Positions 25,953 through 35,774 of a stretch of DNA of 64,000 nucleotides are shown here, piece by piece. Numbering within the stretch: the stretch's first letter is position 1; the number at the start of each line of letters is the position of its first letter. The notes below the pieces were generated by a model, which worked only from the letters and a program-made list of their open reading frames with translations, was not told the origin of the DNA and did not search any database. The stretch spans positions 2,211,001 through 2,275,000 of the forward strand of contig NZ_CP052859.1 of assembly GCF_012935695.1 (NCBI RefSeq). Reading direction: 5' to 3'. Both the position numbers and the translations under genes were made by a program. The DNA comes from Pseudomonas sp. ADAK18 (lineage in GTDB: Bacteria > Pseudomonadota > Gammaproteobacteria > Pseudomonadales > Pseudomonadaceae).

Positions 25953-27803
25953 ATGCTTCGCCGATTGACCACCCTGGCACTGTGTTTTTGGTTAAGCCCG
26001 GCCGTCTACGCCACGCCGCAACCGGCGCTGACGGTGTACGGCGATGCGCCCAAGTACGGGCCCGGCTTTGCCCACCTGGATTACGCCAACCCGAATGCCC
26101 CCAAGGGCGGCAGCCTGAGCCGCTCCTCCCTGGAAAGTGGCCAGTACGACCACATGCTCCCGTATATCGACAAGGGCACTGGCGTGGCCGAGATCGATGG
26201 CTGGCTGTACTCGCCGCTGGGCTATCGCTCATTTGACGAGCCTTACAGCGTCTATGGTCTGGTTGCCCAGCAGATGGAACTGGCGCCGGATCGTAGCTGG
26301 TTGCGCTTCTACCTCAACCCTGCGGCACGTTTTGACGACGGCAGCCCGATCACCGCCGAAGATGTGCGCTACACCTTCGAACTGTTGACGACCCAAGGCA
26401 GCCTGCAATACCGCTTGCAGTTCGCGGACGTGGCCGAGGTGGTGGTGGAGTCGCCCACGCAAGTGCGCTTCGTGTTCAAGAACAACGAGAGCCGAACCCT
26501 GCCGCTGGACCTGGCGACTTTGCCAGTGCTGCCGGAACACTGGTGGCGCACCCGCAACTTCGCCGACGGTGGCGGTTTTGAAGCGCCGCTGGGCAGCGGG
26601 CCGTATCGGATCAGCCAGGTGGATGCCGGGCGCAGCGTGCATTTCGAACGGGTCAAGGACTGGTGGGCCAAGGACCTGCCAGTCACGCGTGGCCTCTACA
26701 ACTTCGATCGCTTGAGCGTCGAGTTCTTTGCCGACACCAGCGTCTCCCAGCAAGTGCTCAAGGCCGGCGCCTATGATTACAACCGCGAGTTCTCCGCCAC
26801 GGCCTACACCATCGGTTATGAGGGGCCCGCATTAAACGATGGTCGCCTGGTGCGAGAACACTTGGCCCCCGGTGCGGCACGTGGTTCCCAAGGCTTCGTG
26901 TTCAACCTGAAAAAACCGCTGTTCCAGGACCGTCGGGTACGCCAGGCGATTGCCTTGCTGTGGGATTTTGAATGGAGCAATCGACAGATGATGCGCAGCA
27001 TGTACCTGCGCCAACGCAGCTATTTCTCCCACAGTGAACTCTCGGCCACCCAACTGCCGGACGCCGAAGAGCTGAAAATCCTTGAGCCCTGGCGCGGCAA
27101 AATCCCCGATGAAGTCTTCACCCAGGTGTTCCAACCGCCCCATACCGATGGCAGTGGCAACATTCGCGGCCTGCAGTTGCAAGCGTTGAAGTTATTGGAA
27201 GAGGCGGGTTGGAAACCCCAGGGCGATCAGTTGGTCAACGCCCAGGGCGAAGCGCTGCACTTCACCTTTCTCAATGGCCAGAAAGGCTTCGAACGCTTGC
27301 TGCTGCCGTTCAAGCGCAACCTGGCACAGATCGGCATCGGCTTCGATATTCGCCAGGTGGACACCGCGCAATACGCCAACCGGGTGCGCAGTCGCGACTA
27401 CGACATGATCGTCAACGCTTACCCGGTGTCCCAGGCACCGGGGCGCGAGATGTTCAATTATTTTGCCGGTGAAAGTGCCGACGATCCCGGCTCCAACAAC
27501 TACATGACCCTGCGCGATCCCGCCGTGGATGCCTTACTCACCGGGCTGATCCAGGCTGACAGCCGCACGACGATGTTGCATTACGCCCATGCGCTGGATC
27601 GCGTATTGCAGTGGGGTTATTACTGGATTCCCAACTACTATCCGCCGGGCATTTCAACGGTCTGGTGGAACCGTTTCGGCCGCCCGAAGGTGGCGCCGCT
27701 GTACGACGCGGGCCTGGAGACGTGGTGGGAGATCAGCCCCACCGCCTTGACCCAGGGCCAACAGCAAAAACGCACCGGAGACTATTCCCATGTGGGGTTA
27801 TAG
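25953..27803 (+). CDS. Periplasmic oligopeptide-binding protein, YejA-like
   Basis: A 616-residue extracellular solute-binding protein of family 5. The signal peptide ([18 protein letters not shown]) is cleaved before [16 protein letters not shown]. Family features are [20 protein letters not shown], the [17 protein letters not shown] segment and, near the end, [20 protein letters not shown], all typical of YejA. The start is taken at ATG 25953 with GAGG upstream; ATG 25938 lacks a site. It is the first gene of an ABC operon. YejA homologues bind peptides, including microcin C in E. coli. Confidence 0.93.
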   Translation: MLRRLTTLALCFWLSPAVYATPQPALTVYGDAPKYGPGFAHLDYANPNAPKGGSLSRSSLESGQYDHMLPYIDKGTGVAEIDGWLYSPLGYRSFDEPYSVYGLVAQQMELAPDRSWLRFYLNPAARFDDGSPITAEDVRYTFELLTTQGSLQYRLQFADVAEVVVESPTQVRFVFKNNESRTLPLDLATLPVLPEHWWRTRNFADGGGFEAPLGSGPYRISQVDAGRSVHFERVKDWWAKDLPVTRGLYNFDRLSVEFFADTSVSQQVLKAGAYDYNREFSATAYTIGYEGPALNDGRLVREHLAPGAARGSQGFVFNLKKPLFQDRRVRQAIALLWDFEWSNRQMMRSMYLRQRSYFSHSELSATQLPDAEELKILEPWRGKIPDEVFTQVFQPPHTDGSGNIRGLQLQALKLLEEAGWKPQGDQLVNAQGEALHFTFLNGQKGFERLLLPFKRNLAQIGIGFDIRQVDTAQYANRVRSRDYDMIVNAYPVSQAPGREMFNYFAGESADDPGSNNYMTLRDPAVDALLTGLIQADSRTTMLHYAHALDRVLQWGYYWIPNYYPPGISTVWWNRFGRPKVAPLYDAGLETWWEISPTALTQGQQQKRTGDYSHVGL

Positions 27804-28854
27804 CCTGCGGCGTTTGCTGCTGATTGTGCCGACCTTGTTGTGCATTTTGCTGGTCAATTTCGTGATTGTGCAGGCTGCACCGGGTGGCCCGGTGGAGCAG
27901 GCCATCGCGCGCTTGCAGGGGATTGGTGTGAGCGGTGCGGTAGGGGGCGGGCATGTCGAGACCGTGGGTGGCGAATCCCGCGCCACGCGCGGCCTGGACC
28001 CGAAACTGCTGGCTGATATCGAGCGCCAGTACGGCTTCGATAAACCCGCGGGGGAACGTCTGTGGCTGATGCTCAAGCAGTATGCGCGGCTGGATTTTGG
28101 CTCGAGTTTCTTTCGCGGTGCCAAGGTTACCGACCTGATCCTGCAAAAGTTGCCGGTGACCTTGTCACTAGGCTTATGGGCCACGCTGATCACCTACCTG
28201 GTATCGATTCCCCTGGGGATCCGCAAGGCCGTGCATAACGGCACGGCCTTCGATGTGTGGAGCAGCGCGGCGATCATCATTGGCTATGCGCTGCCGGGCT
28301 TTCTGTTTGCGCTGTTGCTGATCATCACCTTTGGCGGCGGTTCGGCCCTGGACTGGTTCCCCGTGCGTGGCCTGGTCTCGGAAAACTTCGCCCAGCTGTC
28401 GCCATGGGGCAAGGTCGCGGACTACTTCTGGCATCTGGTGTTGCCGGTCAGCGCGCTGGTGATTGGCGGGTTTGCGACCCTGACCCTGCTGACCAAAAAC
28501 AGCTTCCTTGGCGAGATTTCCCGGCAGTACGTGGTAACCGCTCGTGCCAAGGGCCTTAGCGAACACCAGGTGTTGTACGGCCATGTGTTTCGCAACGCGA
28601 TGCTGCTGGTGGTGGCTGGATTGCCCCAGGCGCTGGTGACGGTATTTTTCGGCGGTTCGCTGTTGATCGAGGTGATTTTCTCCCTCGACGGCTTGGGGCG
28701 CATGAGCTACGAAGCGGCCGTCGCCCGGGATTATCCGGTGGTATTTGGCTCGCTGTTCATCTTCACCCTGTTTGGCCTGCTGATAAAACTGCTGGGGGAC
28801 CTGTGTTACACCCTGGTGGACCCGCGTATCGATTTCTCCCAGAGGGCTGCCTGA
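27790..28854 (+). CDS. ABC transporter permease, YejB-like
   Basis: A 354-residue inner-membrane permease with six membrane segments and the conserved binding-protein-dependent loop ([20 protein letters not shown]). The N-terminal [20 protein letters not shown] and [12 protein letters not shown] segments are typical of YejB. It overlaps the binding-protein gene by 14 bp and the next permease gene by ATGA-type contact, so translation is coupled. With YejE it forms the channel of the importer. Confidence 0.95.
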   Translation: MWGYSLRRLLLIVPTLLCILLVNFVIVQAAPGGPVEQAIARLQGIGVSGAVGGGHVETVGGESRATRGLDPKLLADIERQYGFDKPAGERLWLMLKQYARLDFGSSFFRGAKVTDLILQKLPVTLSLGLWATLITYLVSIPLGIRKAVHNGTAFDVWSSAAIIIGYALPGFLFALLLIITFGGGSALDWFPVRGLVSENFAQLSPWGKVADYFWHLVLPVSALVIGGFATLTLLTKNSFLGEISRQYVVTARAKGLSEHQVLYGHVFRNAMLLVVAGLPQALVTVFFGGSLLIEVIFSLDGLGRMSYEAAVARDYPVVFGSLFIFTLFGLLIKLLGDLCYTLVDPRIDFSQRAA

Positions 28855-29876
28855 TGTTGACCTTGTCTCCCTTGGGCCGTCGCCGCTGGGCGCGTTTCAA
28901 GACCCATCGCCGTGGCTGGTGGTCGCTGTGGCTGTTTCTCGGCGTGTTTGCCCTGAGCCTCGGCGGCGAGCTGGTGGCCAATGACAAACCGCTGCTGGTG
29001 TCGTATCAGGGCCAGTGGTTCTTTCCCGCCTTCAAGCGCTACGTCGAGCAGGACTTTGGCGGCGAGTTGCCGTTTCAACCGGATTATCGCAGTGCCCAGG
29101 TCAAGCAACTGATCGAAGGGCAGGGCGGCTGGATGCTGTTCCCGCCGATTGCTTTCGGCTTCGACACCGCCAACTTTGACCTGACGCAACCGGCGCCCAG
29201 CCCGCCAAGCGGCGAGAACTGGCTGGGTACTGATGACCAGGCTCGGGACGTGCTGGCACGGGTGATTTTCGGCACGCGTATTTCGTTGCTGTTCGCCCTC
29301 GCGTTGACGGCGCTCAGTGCCGTGATGGGTATCGCTGCCGGGGCGCTGCAAGGCTATTACGGCGGTTGGATCGACTTGCTCGGGCAGCGTTTGCTGGAGG
29401 TCTGGTCGGGGCTGCCGGTGCTGTACCTGCTGATCATTCTGTCGGGCTTTGTCGAGCCCAATTTCTGGTGGTTGCTGGGGATCATGGCGCTGTTTTCCTG
29501 GCTCAGCCTGGTGGACGTGGTACGCGCCGAGTTCCTGCGCAGCCGTGGCCTGGAGTACGTCAAGGCCGCCCGAGCGCTGGGCGTCGGCGATGGCCAGGTG
29601 ATGTGGCGGCATATTCTGCCCAACGCCATGAGCGCGACGCTGACCTACTTGCCGTTCATCCTCACCGGGGCGATTGCCACCTTGTCGGCCCTGGATTTCC
29701 TTGGCTTTGGCATGCCCGCCGGCAGTGCTTCCCTGGGAGAGTTGATCAGCCAAGGGAAAAACAACCTGCAAGCGCCCTGGCTGGGGCTGACCGCGTTTTG
29801 TGTGCTGGCGTTGATTCTGTCGCTGCTGGTGTTTATCGGCGAAGCCTGCCGTGATGCTTTCGATCCGAGAACTTGA
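28854..29876 (+). CDS. ABC transporter permease, YejE-like
   Basis: A 340-residue permease. The N-terminal LSPLGRRRWARFKTHRRGWW is followed by a membrane segment, a periplasmic insertion with SYQGQWFFPAFKRYVEQDFG (a YejE hallmark), and the permease core with the loop EYVKAARALGVGDGQVMWRH. The start ATG 28854 overlaps the YejB stop. It pairs with the YejB-like gene to form the inner-membrane channel. Confidence 0.95.
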   Translation: MLTLSPLGRRRWARFKTHRRGWWSLWLFLGVFALSLGGELVANDKPLLVSYQGQWFFPAFKRYVEQDFGGELPFQPDYRSAQVKQLIEGQGGWMLFPPIAFGFDTANFDLTQPAPSPPSGENWLGTDDQARDVLARVIFGTRISLLFALALTALSAVMGIAAGALQGYYGGWIDLLGQRLLEVWSGLPVLYLLIILSGFVEPNFWWLLGIMALFSWLSLVDVVRAEFLRSRGLEYVKAARALGVGDGQVMWRHILPNAMSATLTYLPFILTGAIATLSALDFLGFGMPAGSASLGELISQGKNNLQAPWLGLTAFCVLALILSLLVFIGEACRDAFDPRT

Positions 29877-29877
29877 A

Positions 29878-31443
29878 ATGACCGAGAACCTGATGGAATT
29901 GCGCAACCTGCGGGTGGCGTTCAATGGCAGTGAAGTGGTGCATGGCATCGACCTGGATATTCGTCCCGGCGAGTGCCTGGCGTTGGTGGGGGAATCCGGC
30001 TCCGGTAAATCGGTGACGGCCCATAGCATTCTGCAATTACTTGAACCGTCCACCAGCTGCATCCGGGGCAGTATTCGCTATGCCGGCGAGGAACTGCTGG
30101 GTGCGTCGCCCCAGCGTCTGCGGCAACTGCGGGGCAACCGCATTGCGATGATCTTCCAGGAGCCGATGAACTCCCTCAACCCGCTGCACACGGTCGAGCG
30201 GCAACTCGGCGAGACCCTGGCCGTACACAAGGGACTGGCGGGCGAAGCAGCGCGGCGGCGGATTATCGAGCTGCTGGACCTGGTGGGGATTGCCCAGGGC
30301 AAAAACCGCTTGCAGGCCTATCCACACCAACTGTCCGGTGGGCAACGCCAGCGAGTGATGATCGCCATGGCCCTGGCCTGTGAACCGCAGTTGCTGATCG
30401 CCGACGAGCCCACCACCGCGCTGGATGTGACGGTGCAGCGCAAGATCCTGGTGCTGCTCAAACACCTGCAACTGCGTTTGGGCATGGCGTTGCTGATCAT
30501 TAGCCATGACCTGAACCTGGTTCGTAGCATCGCTCAACGGGTGGCGGTGATGCGGGGCGGGGTGATTGTGGAGCAAGCGGCTTGTGAGCAATTGTTCACT
30601 GCACCGCAACATCCTTACAGCATCGAGTTGCTTAACGCCGAGCCGGGGGGCTGCGCGGTACCCGAGGGTGACGGCGAGACCTTGCTGACGGTCAGGGACT
30701 TGAGCGTACGCTTTGCCCTCAAGGGCAGTTGGTTGCGCACCTCGTATCTGCAGGCGGTAAAACGTGTGGATTTCAGCCTGCAACGGGGCAAGACCTTGGG
30801 CATTGTCGGCGAGTCGGGCTCCGGCAAATCGACCCTTGGCCAGGCGATCCTGCGGTTGCTGGATGCCCGGGGCAGCATCGAGTTTCAGGGGCAGGCGCTG
30901 GAACGACTGAGTGGCAAGGCGTTGCGACCGCTGCGCAAGCGCATGCAGGTGGTGTTCCAGGATCCGTTCGGCAGCCTCAGCCCACGCTTGAGTGTGGAGC
31001 AGATCATCGCCGAAGGCTTGCAGGTGCACAGCGATTTGAATGCGCAACAGCGTGAGCACGCCGTGATCGAAGTGCTGGGAGAGGTGGGCCTTGATCCAGC
31101 GACCCGACATCGCTACCCCCACGAGTTTTCCGGCGGGCAGCGCCAACGTATTGCCATCGCCAGGGCGCTGGTGCTCAAACCGGAACTGATCCTGCTGGAT
31201 GAGCCCACCTCGGCCTTGGACCGCACCGTGCAGCGGCAGATCGTCGACTTGTTGCGTCGCTTGCAGGCGCAATACGGCCTGACGTATCTGTTTATCAGCC
31301 ACGACCTGGCGGTGGTCCGCGCACTGGCCCATGACTTGATCGTGCTCAAGGATGGCCAGGTGGTGGAGCAGGGGGCTGCGAACACTGTGTTTGAGTCCCC
31401 CCAGCATCCGTATACCCAAGAGTTGCTGACGGCTTCTTTCTAA
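29878..31443 (+). CDS. ABC transporter ATP-binding protein with two nucleotide domains, YejF-like
   Basis: A 521-residue duplicated ATPase. Domain 1 has Walker A GESGSGKS, the signature LSGGQRQRV and Walker [13 protein letters not shown]. Domain 2 has [17 protein letters not shown] and [12 protein letters not shown]. Both domains look intact. The start is ATG 29878, one base after the YejE stop; an ATG at 29851 lies inside yejE. It energises the peptide importer and completes a YejABEF set controlled, probably, by the ECF sigma factor upstream. Confidence 0.95.
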   Translation: MTENLMELRNLRVAFNGSEVVHGIDLDIRPGECLALVGESGSGKSVTAHSILQLLEPSTSCIRGSIRYAGEELLGASPQRLRQLRGNRIAMIFQEPMNSLNPLHTVERQLGETLAVHKGLAGEAARRRIIELLDLVGIAQGKNRLQAYPHQLSGGQRQRVMIAMALACEPQLLIADEPTTALDVTVQRKILVLLKHLQLRLGMALLIISHDLNLVRSIAQRVAVMRGGVIVEQAACEQLFTAPQHPYSIELLNAEPGGCAVPEGDGETLLTVRDLSVRFALKGSWLRTSYLQAVKRVDFSLQRGKTLGIVGESGSGKSTLGQAILRLLDARGSIEFQGQALERLSGKALRPLRKRMQVVFQDPFGSLSPRLSVEQIIAEGLQVHSDLNAQQREHAVIEVLGEVGLDPATRHRYPHEFSGGQRQRIAIARALVLKPELILLDEPTSALDRTVQRQIVDLLRRLQAQYGLTYLFISHDLAVVRALAHDLIVLKDGQVVEQGAANTVFESPQHPYTQELLTASF

Positions 31444-31501
31444 CGCCGGCTACAGCCTTTGATCAGTGCTCATCAAAAATAGATTGAATAATCACACCTA
31501 A

Positions 31502-31517
31502 TGTTATTTAAATAACA
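31502..31517. promoter_or_regulatory. Palindromic operator candidate for the deoxyribose regulator
   Basis: TGTTATTTAAATAACA is a perfect 16-bp palindrome 53 bp upstream of the deoxyribokinase start. A related site, TGTTGTATAAGTAACA, lies upstream of the DeoR-type gene itself at 35672 (13 of 16 identical). Confidence 0.7.
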
Positions 31518-31570
31518 AAACAACAGCGTCACGGCCTGCCTGGTCGTGCTCGCAACAAGGTGGGATAGCA

Positions 31571-32491
31571 ATGAGCAAGATCGCAGTCATCGGCAGCAAT
31601 ATGGTGGATCTGATCACCTACATTGACCGCATGCCAGCCCAGGGCGAGACCCTGGAGGCACCGGGGTTTGCCCTCGGTTGTGGCGGCAAGGGCGCCAACC
31701 AGGCAGTGGCCGCCGCCAAGTTGGGGGCCGATGTGCTGATGCTCAGCAAAGTCGGCGATGACATGTTTGCCGACAACACCTTGGCCAATTTCCAGCGGTT
31801 TGGCATCGATACCCGCTATGTGCAGCGGGTACCGGGTGTCTCCAGCGGCGTGGCGCCGATCTTCGTCCAGGCCGATTCCCACAACAGTATTCTGATCGTC
31901 AAAGGCGCCAACGCCCATTTGCTGCCGGCGGATATCGACGCGGCGGCCGCCGACCTGCGCGATTGCTCGCTGATTGTGCTGCAGTTGGAAATCAACCTGG
32001 CTACGGTCTACTACGCCATCGAGTTTGGCCGACAGCACGGCATTCCCGTCCTGCTCAATCCGGCACCGGCGTTGGCGGGCTTGAGTGCCGAACATTTGGC
32101 ACAGCTGGATTTCCTGGTGCCCAACGAGTCGGAACTGGCGCTGATTACCGGGCAGAACGTCGACTCGCCAGACTCGGCCCGCGCGGCGGCCCGAACCTTG
32201 GTGGCCAGCGGTATTCGCCACGTCATTGTCACCCTCGGCCAGGAAGGCGCGCTGTACGTAGGGGAGGAGGGTGAGTTCCAGGTCAATGGCCTACGCGTTG
32301 CGGCCCGGGATACCACAGGCGCCGGGGATGCCTTCATCGGTTGCTTTATCCAGCACTGGAACCACGACGGTGATATTCGCCGGGCAATGGAGCAGGCCGT
32401 GGCCTATTCCGCCTGTTCGGTCACGGCCCTTGGCACCCAGACGTCCTACCCCGATCGCAAGGCCTTCGCGCGCTTCCAGCAACAGCGGTAA
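31571..32491 (+). CDS. deoK: Deoxyribokinase / ribokinase (PfkB family)
   Basis: A 306-residue sugar kinase with both PfkB signatures: GCGGKGANQAVAAAKLG near the N-terminus and DTTGAGDAFIGCF with the catalytic Asp near residue 255. On sequence alone it could be a ribokinase. The flanking permease, aldose-epimerase-like protein and deoxyribose-phosphate aldolase point to 2-deoxyribose as substrate, giving deoxyribose-5-phosphate. First gene of the operon; the operator-like palindrome lies upstream. The gene symbol is based on this context. Confidence 0.85.
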   Translation: MSKIAVIGSNMVDLITYIDRMPAQGETLEAPGFALGCGGKGANQAVAAAKLGADVLMLSKVGDDMFADNTLANFQRFGIDTRYVQRVPGVSSGVAPIFVQADSHNSILIVKGANAHLLPADIDAAAADLRDCSLIVLQLEINLATVYYAIEFGRQHGIPVLLNPAPALAGLSAEHLAQLDFLVPNESELALITGQNVDSPDSARAAARTLVASGIRHVIVTLGQEGALYVGEEGEFQVNGLRVAARDTTGAGDAFIGCFIQHWNHDGDIRRAMEQAVAYSACSVTALGTQTSYPDRKAFARFQQQR

Positions 32492-32519
32492 CACCCTCAA
32501 CCCAGCCCGGAGAACAATA

Positions 32520-33848
32520 ATGAACAAACCTGCGCTGCAACAGACACCCGATGGTTTTTACCTGAACCGCACGCCCTGGTTCGCTTTTATCCTGTTGTGC
32601 AGCATTTTTGCGTTGTGGGCGGCGGCGGCGAGCATGAACGACGTGCTGATTGCTCACTTCAAGAAGGCCTTCCTGCTCAGCGATTTCCAGACGGCATTCG
32701 TGCAGTCGGCGTTCTACCTGGGCTACTTTTTCGTGGCGATTCCGGCGGCAATGGTGGTGCGGAGGTTCAGCTATAAAAGCACCATCCTGATCGGCTTGTT
32801 GTTGTACATGCTGGGTTGCCTGTTGTTCTTCCCGGCGGCGTCGACGGCCAAGTACGGCATGTTCCTGCTGGCGCTGTTTGTGATCGCTGCCGGCCTGTCG
32901 TTCCTGGAAACCGCCTGCAATACCTATTCGACCTTAATGGGCCCACGGGAAACCGGGACTCGGCGCTTGAACATCTCCCAAACCTTTCACCCGTTTGGTG
33001 CCATGGCCGGTGTGTACGTCGGCAGCTTTGTGATGTTCAAGGACACCGACGCCACCACCGATCAACTCAAGCAGATGAGTGTTTCGGATGCAGCAATCCA
33101 ACAACTGCAAATGATCCAGTCCACGCTGTTGCCGTACAAATGGATGATTGCGGTGCTGGTGCTGATGTTCATCCTGATTGCCTTCACCCGTTTCCCCGCT
33201 TGCAAAGGCAACCAGAAACCCGATGGCAAGCGTAGCAGCGTGCGCCAGAGTCTTGGCCGGTTGTGGCGTAACCCGCGTTTCACTTTTGGCGTGTTGGCGC
33301 AGTTTCTCTACGTCGGTGCCCAAGTGGGCGTGTGGAGCTTCACTATTCGCCTGGCGATGCAAATGGGCGGCATGAACGAGCGCAGTGCCTCGTGGTTCCT
33401 GTTGACTACGTTTGCCGCGTACTTCGTCGGCAAGATGATTGCCAACCTGCTGATGCGCCGGCTGCATCCGGCCAAGGTCCTGGCGATCTACGGCGTGCTG
33501 TGCATTGTGCTGCTGGCTTATACGATCCTGGTGCCGAACATCTCGGCGGTGTATGCGGCGGTGGGCGTGAGCATTTTCCTCGGCCCGTGCTGGCCGACTA
33601 TCTATGGCCTGACCATCGACGGTTTGGGTGAAGACACCGGTGTCGGCGGTTCGCTGCTGGTGATGAGCATTGTCGGCGGCGGAGTGATCCCGATCTTCCA
33701 GGGCCTGCTGTCGGATGCCAGCGGCGGCAATATGCAACTGGCTTACAGCGTACCGTTGCTGTGCTTTATCGTGATTGTGATGTATGCCCTCAAGTGCCTG
33801 CGCCAGTCGGACAAACTGCCGGCAGGTGCCGCGGCGGTGGCCTCATGA
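32520..33848 (+). CDS. deoP: Sugar permease of the FucP/DeoP type
   Basis: A 442-residue, twelve-segment major facilitator of the fucose:proton symporter family. Typical segments are NDVLIAHFKKAFLLSDFQTA in TM1-2, LSFLETACNTYSTLMGPRET, and ISQTFHPFGAMAGVYVG. The start is ATG 32520 with CCCGGAG upstream; the long upstream in-frame extension overlaps deoK and is rejected. It lies between deoxyribokinase and a mutarotase-like gene, as in the Salmonella deoQKPX locus, so deoxyribose is the probable substrate. Confidence 0.88.
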   Translation: MNKPALQQTPDGFYLNRTPWFAFILLCSIFALWAAAASMNDVLIAHFKKAFLLSDFQTAFVQSAFYLGYFFVAIPAAMVVRRFSYKSTILIGLLLYMLGCLLFFPAASTAKYGMFLLALFVIAAGLSFLETACNTYSTLMGPRETGTRRLNISQTFHPFGAMAGVYVGSFVMFKDTDATTDQLKQMSVSDAAIQQLQMIQSTLLPYKWMIAVLVLMFILIAFTRFPACKGNQKPDGKRSSVRQSLGRLWRNPRFTFGVLAQFLYVGAQVGVWSFTIRLAMQMGGMNERSASWFLLTTFAAYFVGKMIANLLMRRLHPAKVLAIYGVLCIVLLAYTILVPNISAVYAAVGVSIFLGPCWPTIYGLTIDGLGEDTGVGGSLLVMSIVGGGVIPIFQGLLSDASGGNMQLAYSVPLLCFIVIVMYALKCLRQSDKLPAGAAAVAS

Positions 33849-34891
33849 GTACGCGTATTCCGCTGTATCGAGCGCTGTTTGGCGAGCAGGAAAAGACCTT
33901 GCTGCAGTCAGCAGATTTCAAGGTCAGCGCTTGGGCCTATCCGTCCGGCGTCCTGGCCCTGAGCCTGGAAAACAGCCGGGGACGGTTGGTGGTGTTGCCG
34001 TATCAGGGGCAGATGATCTGGTCGGCCGTGTTCGATGGCTGTGATCTGACCATGACCAACTTGTTCGACCAGCCTCGGCCGAGCCCCACGGTGATCGGCA
34101 CGTATGGCTGCTTCATGTTCCACAGTGGCTTGCTGCGCAACGGCTGTCCGGCGCCGACGGATGATCACGCCTTGCATGGTGAGATGCCGTGCGCCCCGAT
34201 GGACACGGCCTGGCTGGAAATCGACGACGGCTGGCTGCGCCTGGGTGGCGAGTATGAATACGCCCAGGGCTTCGGTGATCGCTACCGGGCTCGCCCCAGC
34301 GTCACCTTGCGGGCCGGCTCGGCGCTGTTCGATATCTCCATGGACGTGACCAATCTGGCCGGCAAACCCATGGAGCTGATGTACATGGCCCATATGAACT
34401 ACGCCTACGTCGACGGCGGGCGGTTCGTCGAACCACTAGGCATGGAGCGCCTGCGCTTGCGCAGCAGCGTGCCGGATCACGTCAAGCCGACGCCGGACTG
34501 GAGCGCCTATATGGTGCAATTGGCCGAGCATCCGCAGCAGTTGGCGCAACTGGATCAGTCTGGGCTGTATGACCCAGAGATTGTGTTTTTCTTCGATGGT
34601 GTGGGCACCGATGCCCTGGGACAGGCGCATTTTCTGCTGGATCATCCCGGCGGCGCCGCGTTCTACACGCGCTATCGACCTGAACAGTTCGAACATGCGG
34701 CGCGCTGGGTTCTGCATAACCCGGATCAACAAGTGGCGGCGTTTGTCCTGCCGTCTACCTGTGAACCGGAGGGTTACAACGCCGAGAAAGCCAAGGGCAA
34801 TGTGCGTTCCCTGGCGCCCGGGGCCAGTGCTGCTTTCAGCGTGACCACCGGCTACCTGAGCGCCAAAGAGCGGCACGTACTGCTGGGTTAA
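33845..34891 (+). CDS. Aldose-1-epimerase-like protein (DUF4432), DeoX-like
   Basis: A 348-residue beta-sandwich protein of the galactose-mutarotase-like superfamily. Conserved features are GTYGCFMFHSGLLRNGCPAP, the GEMPCAPMDTAWLE segment with a candidate catalytic His/Glu environment, and MELMYMAHMNYAYVDGG. The start ATG 33845 overlaps the permease stop by ATGA. It probably interconverts deoxyribose anomers or handles the free sugar after uptake. Its counterpart in the Salmonella deo locus is DeoX. It converges on the DeoR-type gene with a short overlap of the stops. Confidence 0.85.
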   Translation: MSTRIPLYRALFGEQEKTLLQSADFKVSAWAYPSGVLALSLENSRGRLVVLPYQGQMIWSAVFDGCDLTMTNLFDQPRPSPTVIGTYGCFMFHSGLLRNGCPAPTDDHALHGEMPCAPMDTAWLEIDDGWLRLGGEYEYAQGFGDRYRARPSVTLRAGSALFDISMDVTNLAGKPMELMYMAHMNYAYVDGGRFVEPLGMERLRLRSSVPDHVKPTPDWSAYMVQLAEHPQQLAQLDQSGLYDPEIVFFFDGVGTDALGQAHFLLDHPGGAAFYTRYRPEQFEHAARWVLHNPDQQVAAFVLPSTCEPEGYNAEKAKGNVRSLAPGASAAFSVTTGYLSAKERHVLLG

Positions 34892-35652
34892 ATCAGTAAC
34901 TGCGCGCCGCTGGCTTCGATGGCATCTTTATAGTTACGGGGGATTTTCTTGTCGCTGACCACGTACTGGAAGTCTTCCAGCGTGGCGAAGTGAGCCGTGC
35001 GCACGGTGTCGAACTTGCTGAAGTCGGCCAGCAACACCCGCTGCTGGGCCTGGCGCAGGACCTTTTGCTTGACCTGCACTTCGTTGAAGTTAAAACAGGT
35101 CACGCCGAATTCCTGGCTGACTCCTGCGGCGGAAACAAAGGCCCAGGTCAGCCGTACATTGTCGAGGATGCTGCTTTCGGCGGTGCTATCGAACACTTGG
35201 TTCTGGCGATGAAAGGTGCCGCCACACATGACGATGTGGCAATTGGGTTTGTTGTACAGCTTGAGCAGCACGTTCAGCGAGCTGCACACCGCAGTGAACT
35301 CCAGCTCATCAGGCAGGAAATCAATGACAAAGGGCGTGGTGGTGCCGCAGTCGAAAAACACCGTGTCACCGGGCTGGATCAGCCGGGCGGCCAGTTTGCC
35401 GATACGGCGTTTTTCCTCGACATGACGGGTGTCCTGGTCGGCCACGCGGTAGTCACCGGCATCACTGCCAACCCGAGTGATATAGCCGCCCAACAACCGC
35501 AGATGATCGCTGAAGTGGTTCAGGTCGCGGCGCAGGGTCATCTCGGAAACATCCAGCAGGGCCGCCATTTCCCGCAGGTGGATGGCGTCCTGGTCCTGCA
35601 GGGCTTGCTGGATAAGCTTGAGTCGCTCGGCTTTTTTACTGTCCACAGGCAT
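34888..35652 (-). CDS. DeoR family transcriptional regulator of deoxyribose use
   Basis: A 254-residue repressor with a DeoR helix-turn-helix (HLREMAALLDVSEMTLRRDL) and a sugar-phosphate sensor domain (DTVFFDCGTTTPFVIDFLP, then the AFVSAAGVSQEFGVTCFN segment). It lies opposite the deo genes, with deoC divergent on the other side. Two related palindromes, at 31502 and 35672, are its likely operators, so it should control deoK-P-X, itself and deoC. The ligand is probably deoxyribose-5-phosphate, by analogy. Confidence 0.93.
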   Translation of the reverse strand: MPVDSKKAERLKLIQQALQDQDAIHLREMAALLDVSEMTLRRDLNHFSDHLRLLGGYITRVGSDAGDYRVADQDTRHVEEKRRIGKLAARLIQPGDTVFFDCGTTTPFVIDFLPDELEFTAVCSSLNVLLKLYNKPNCHIVMCGGTFHRQNQVFDSTAESSILDNVRLTWAFVSAAGVSQEFGVTCFNFNEVQVKQKVLRQAQQRVLLADFSKFDTVRTAHFATLEDFQYVVSDKKIPRNYKDAIEASGAQLLI

Positions 35653-35671
35653 TCCAGGGCTTGATTATTGG

Positions 35672-35687
35672 TGTTGTATAAGTAACA
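35672..35687. promoter_or_regulatory. Second operator candidate of the deoxyribose regulator
   Basis: TGTTGTATAAGTAACA lies 20 bp upstream of the regulator's start and 87 bp before deoC, in their shared intergenic region. It matches the palindrome at 31502 at 13 of 16 positions, including both TGTT/AACA ends. Confidence 0.65.
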
Positions 35688-35774
35688 TTATATGTGAATA
35701 TTGTAACGTATTTGTGCGATCACCCGATACGGCGTCGCATGATCATTGGCAACATACAGGCAAGGGCACGCTAA

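Noticed and set aside
30037..31419. Open frame of 460 codons on the minus strand
   Set aside because: Antisense to the YejF ATPase gene, whose two Walker/signature sets are unambiguous.
32271..32519. Upstream in-frame extension of the deoP permease
   Set aside because: It lies inside deoK in another frame; the permease start at 32520 has its own ribosome-binding site and the normal family N-terminus.
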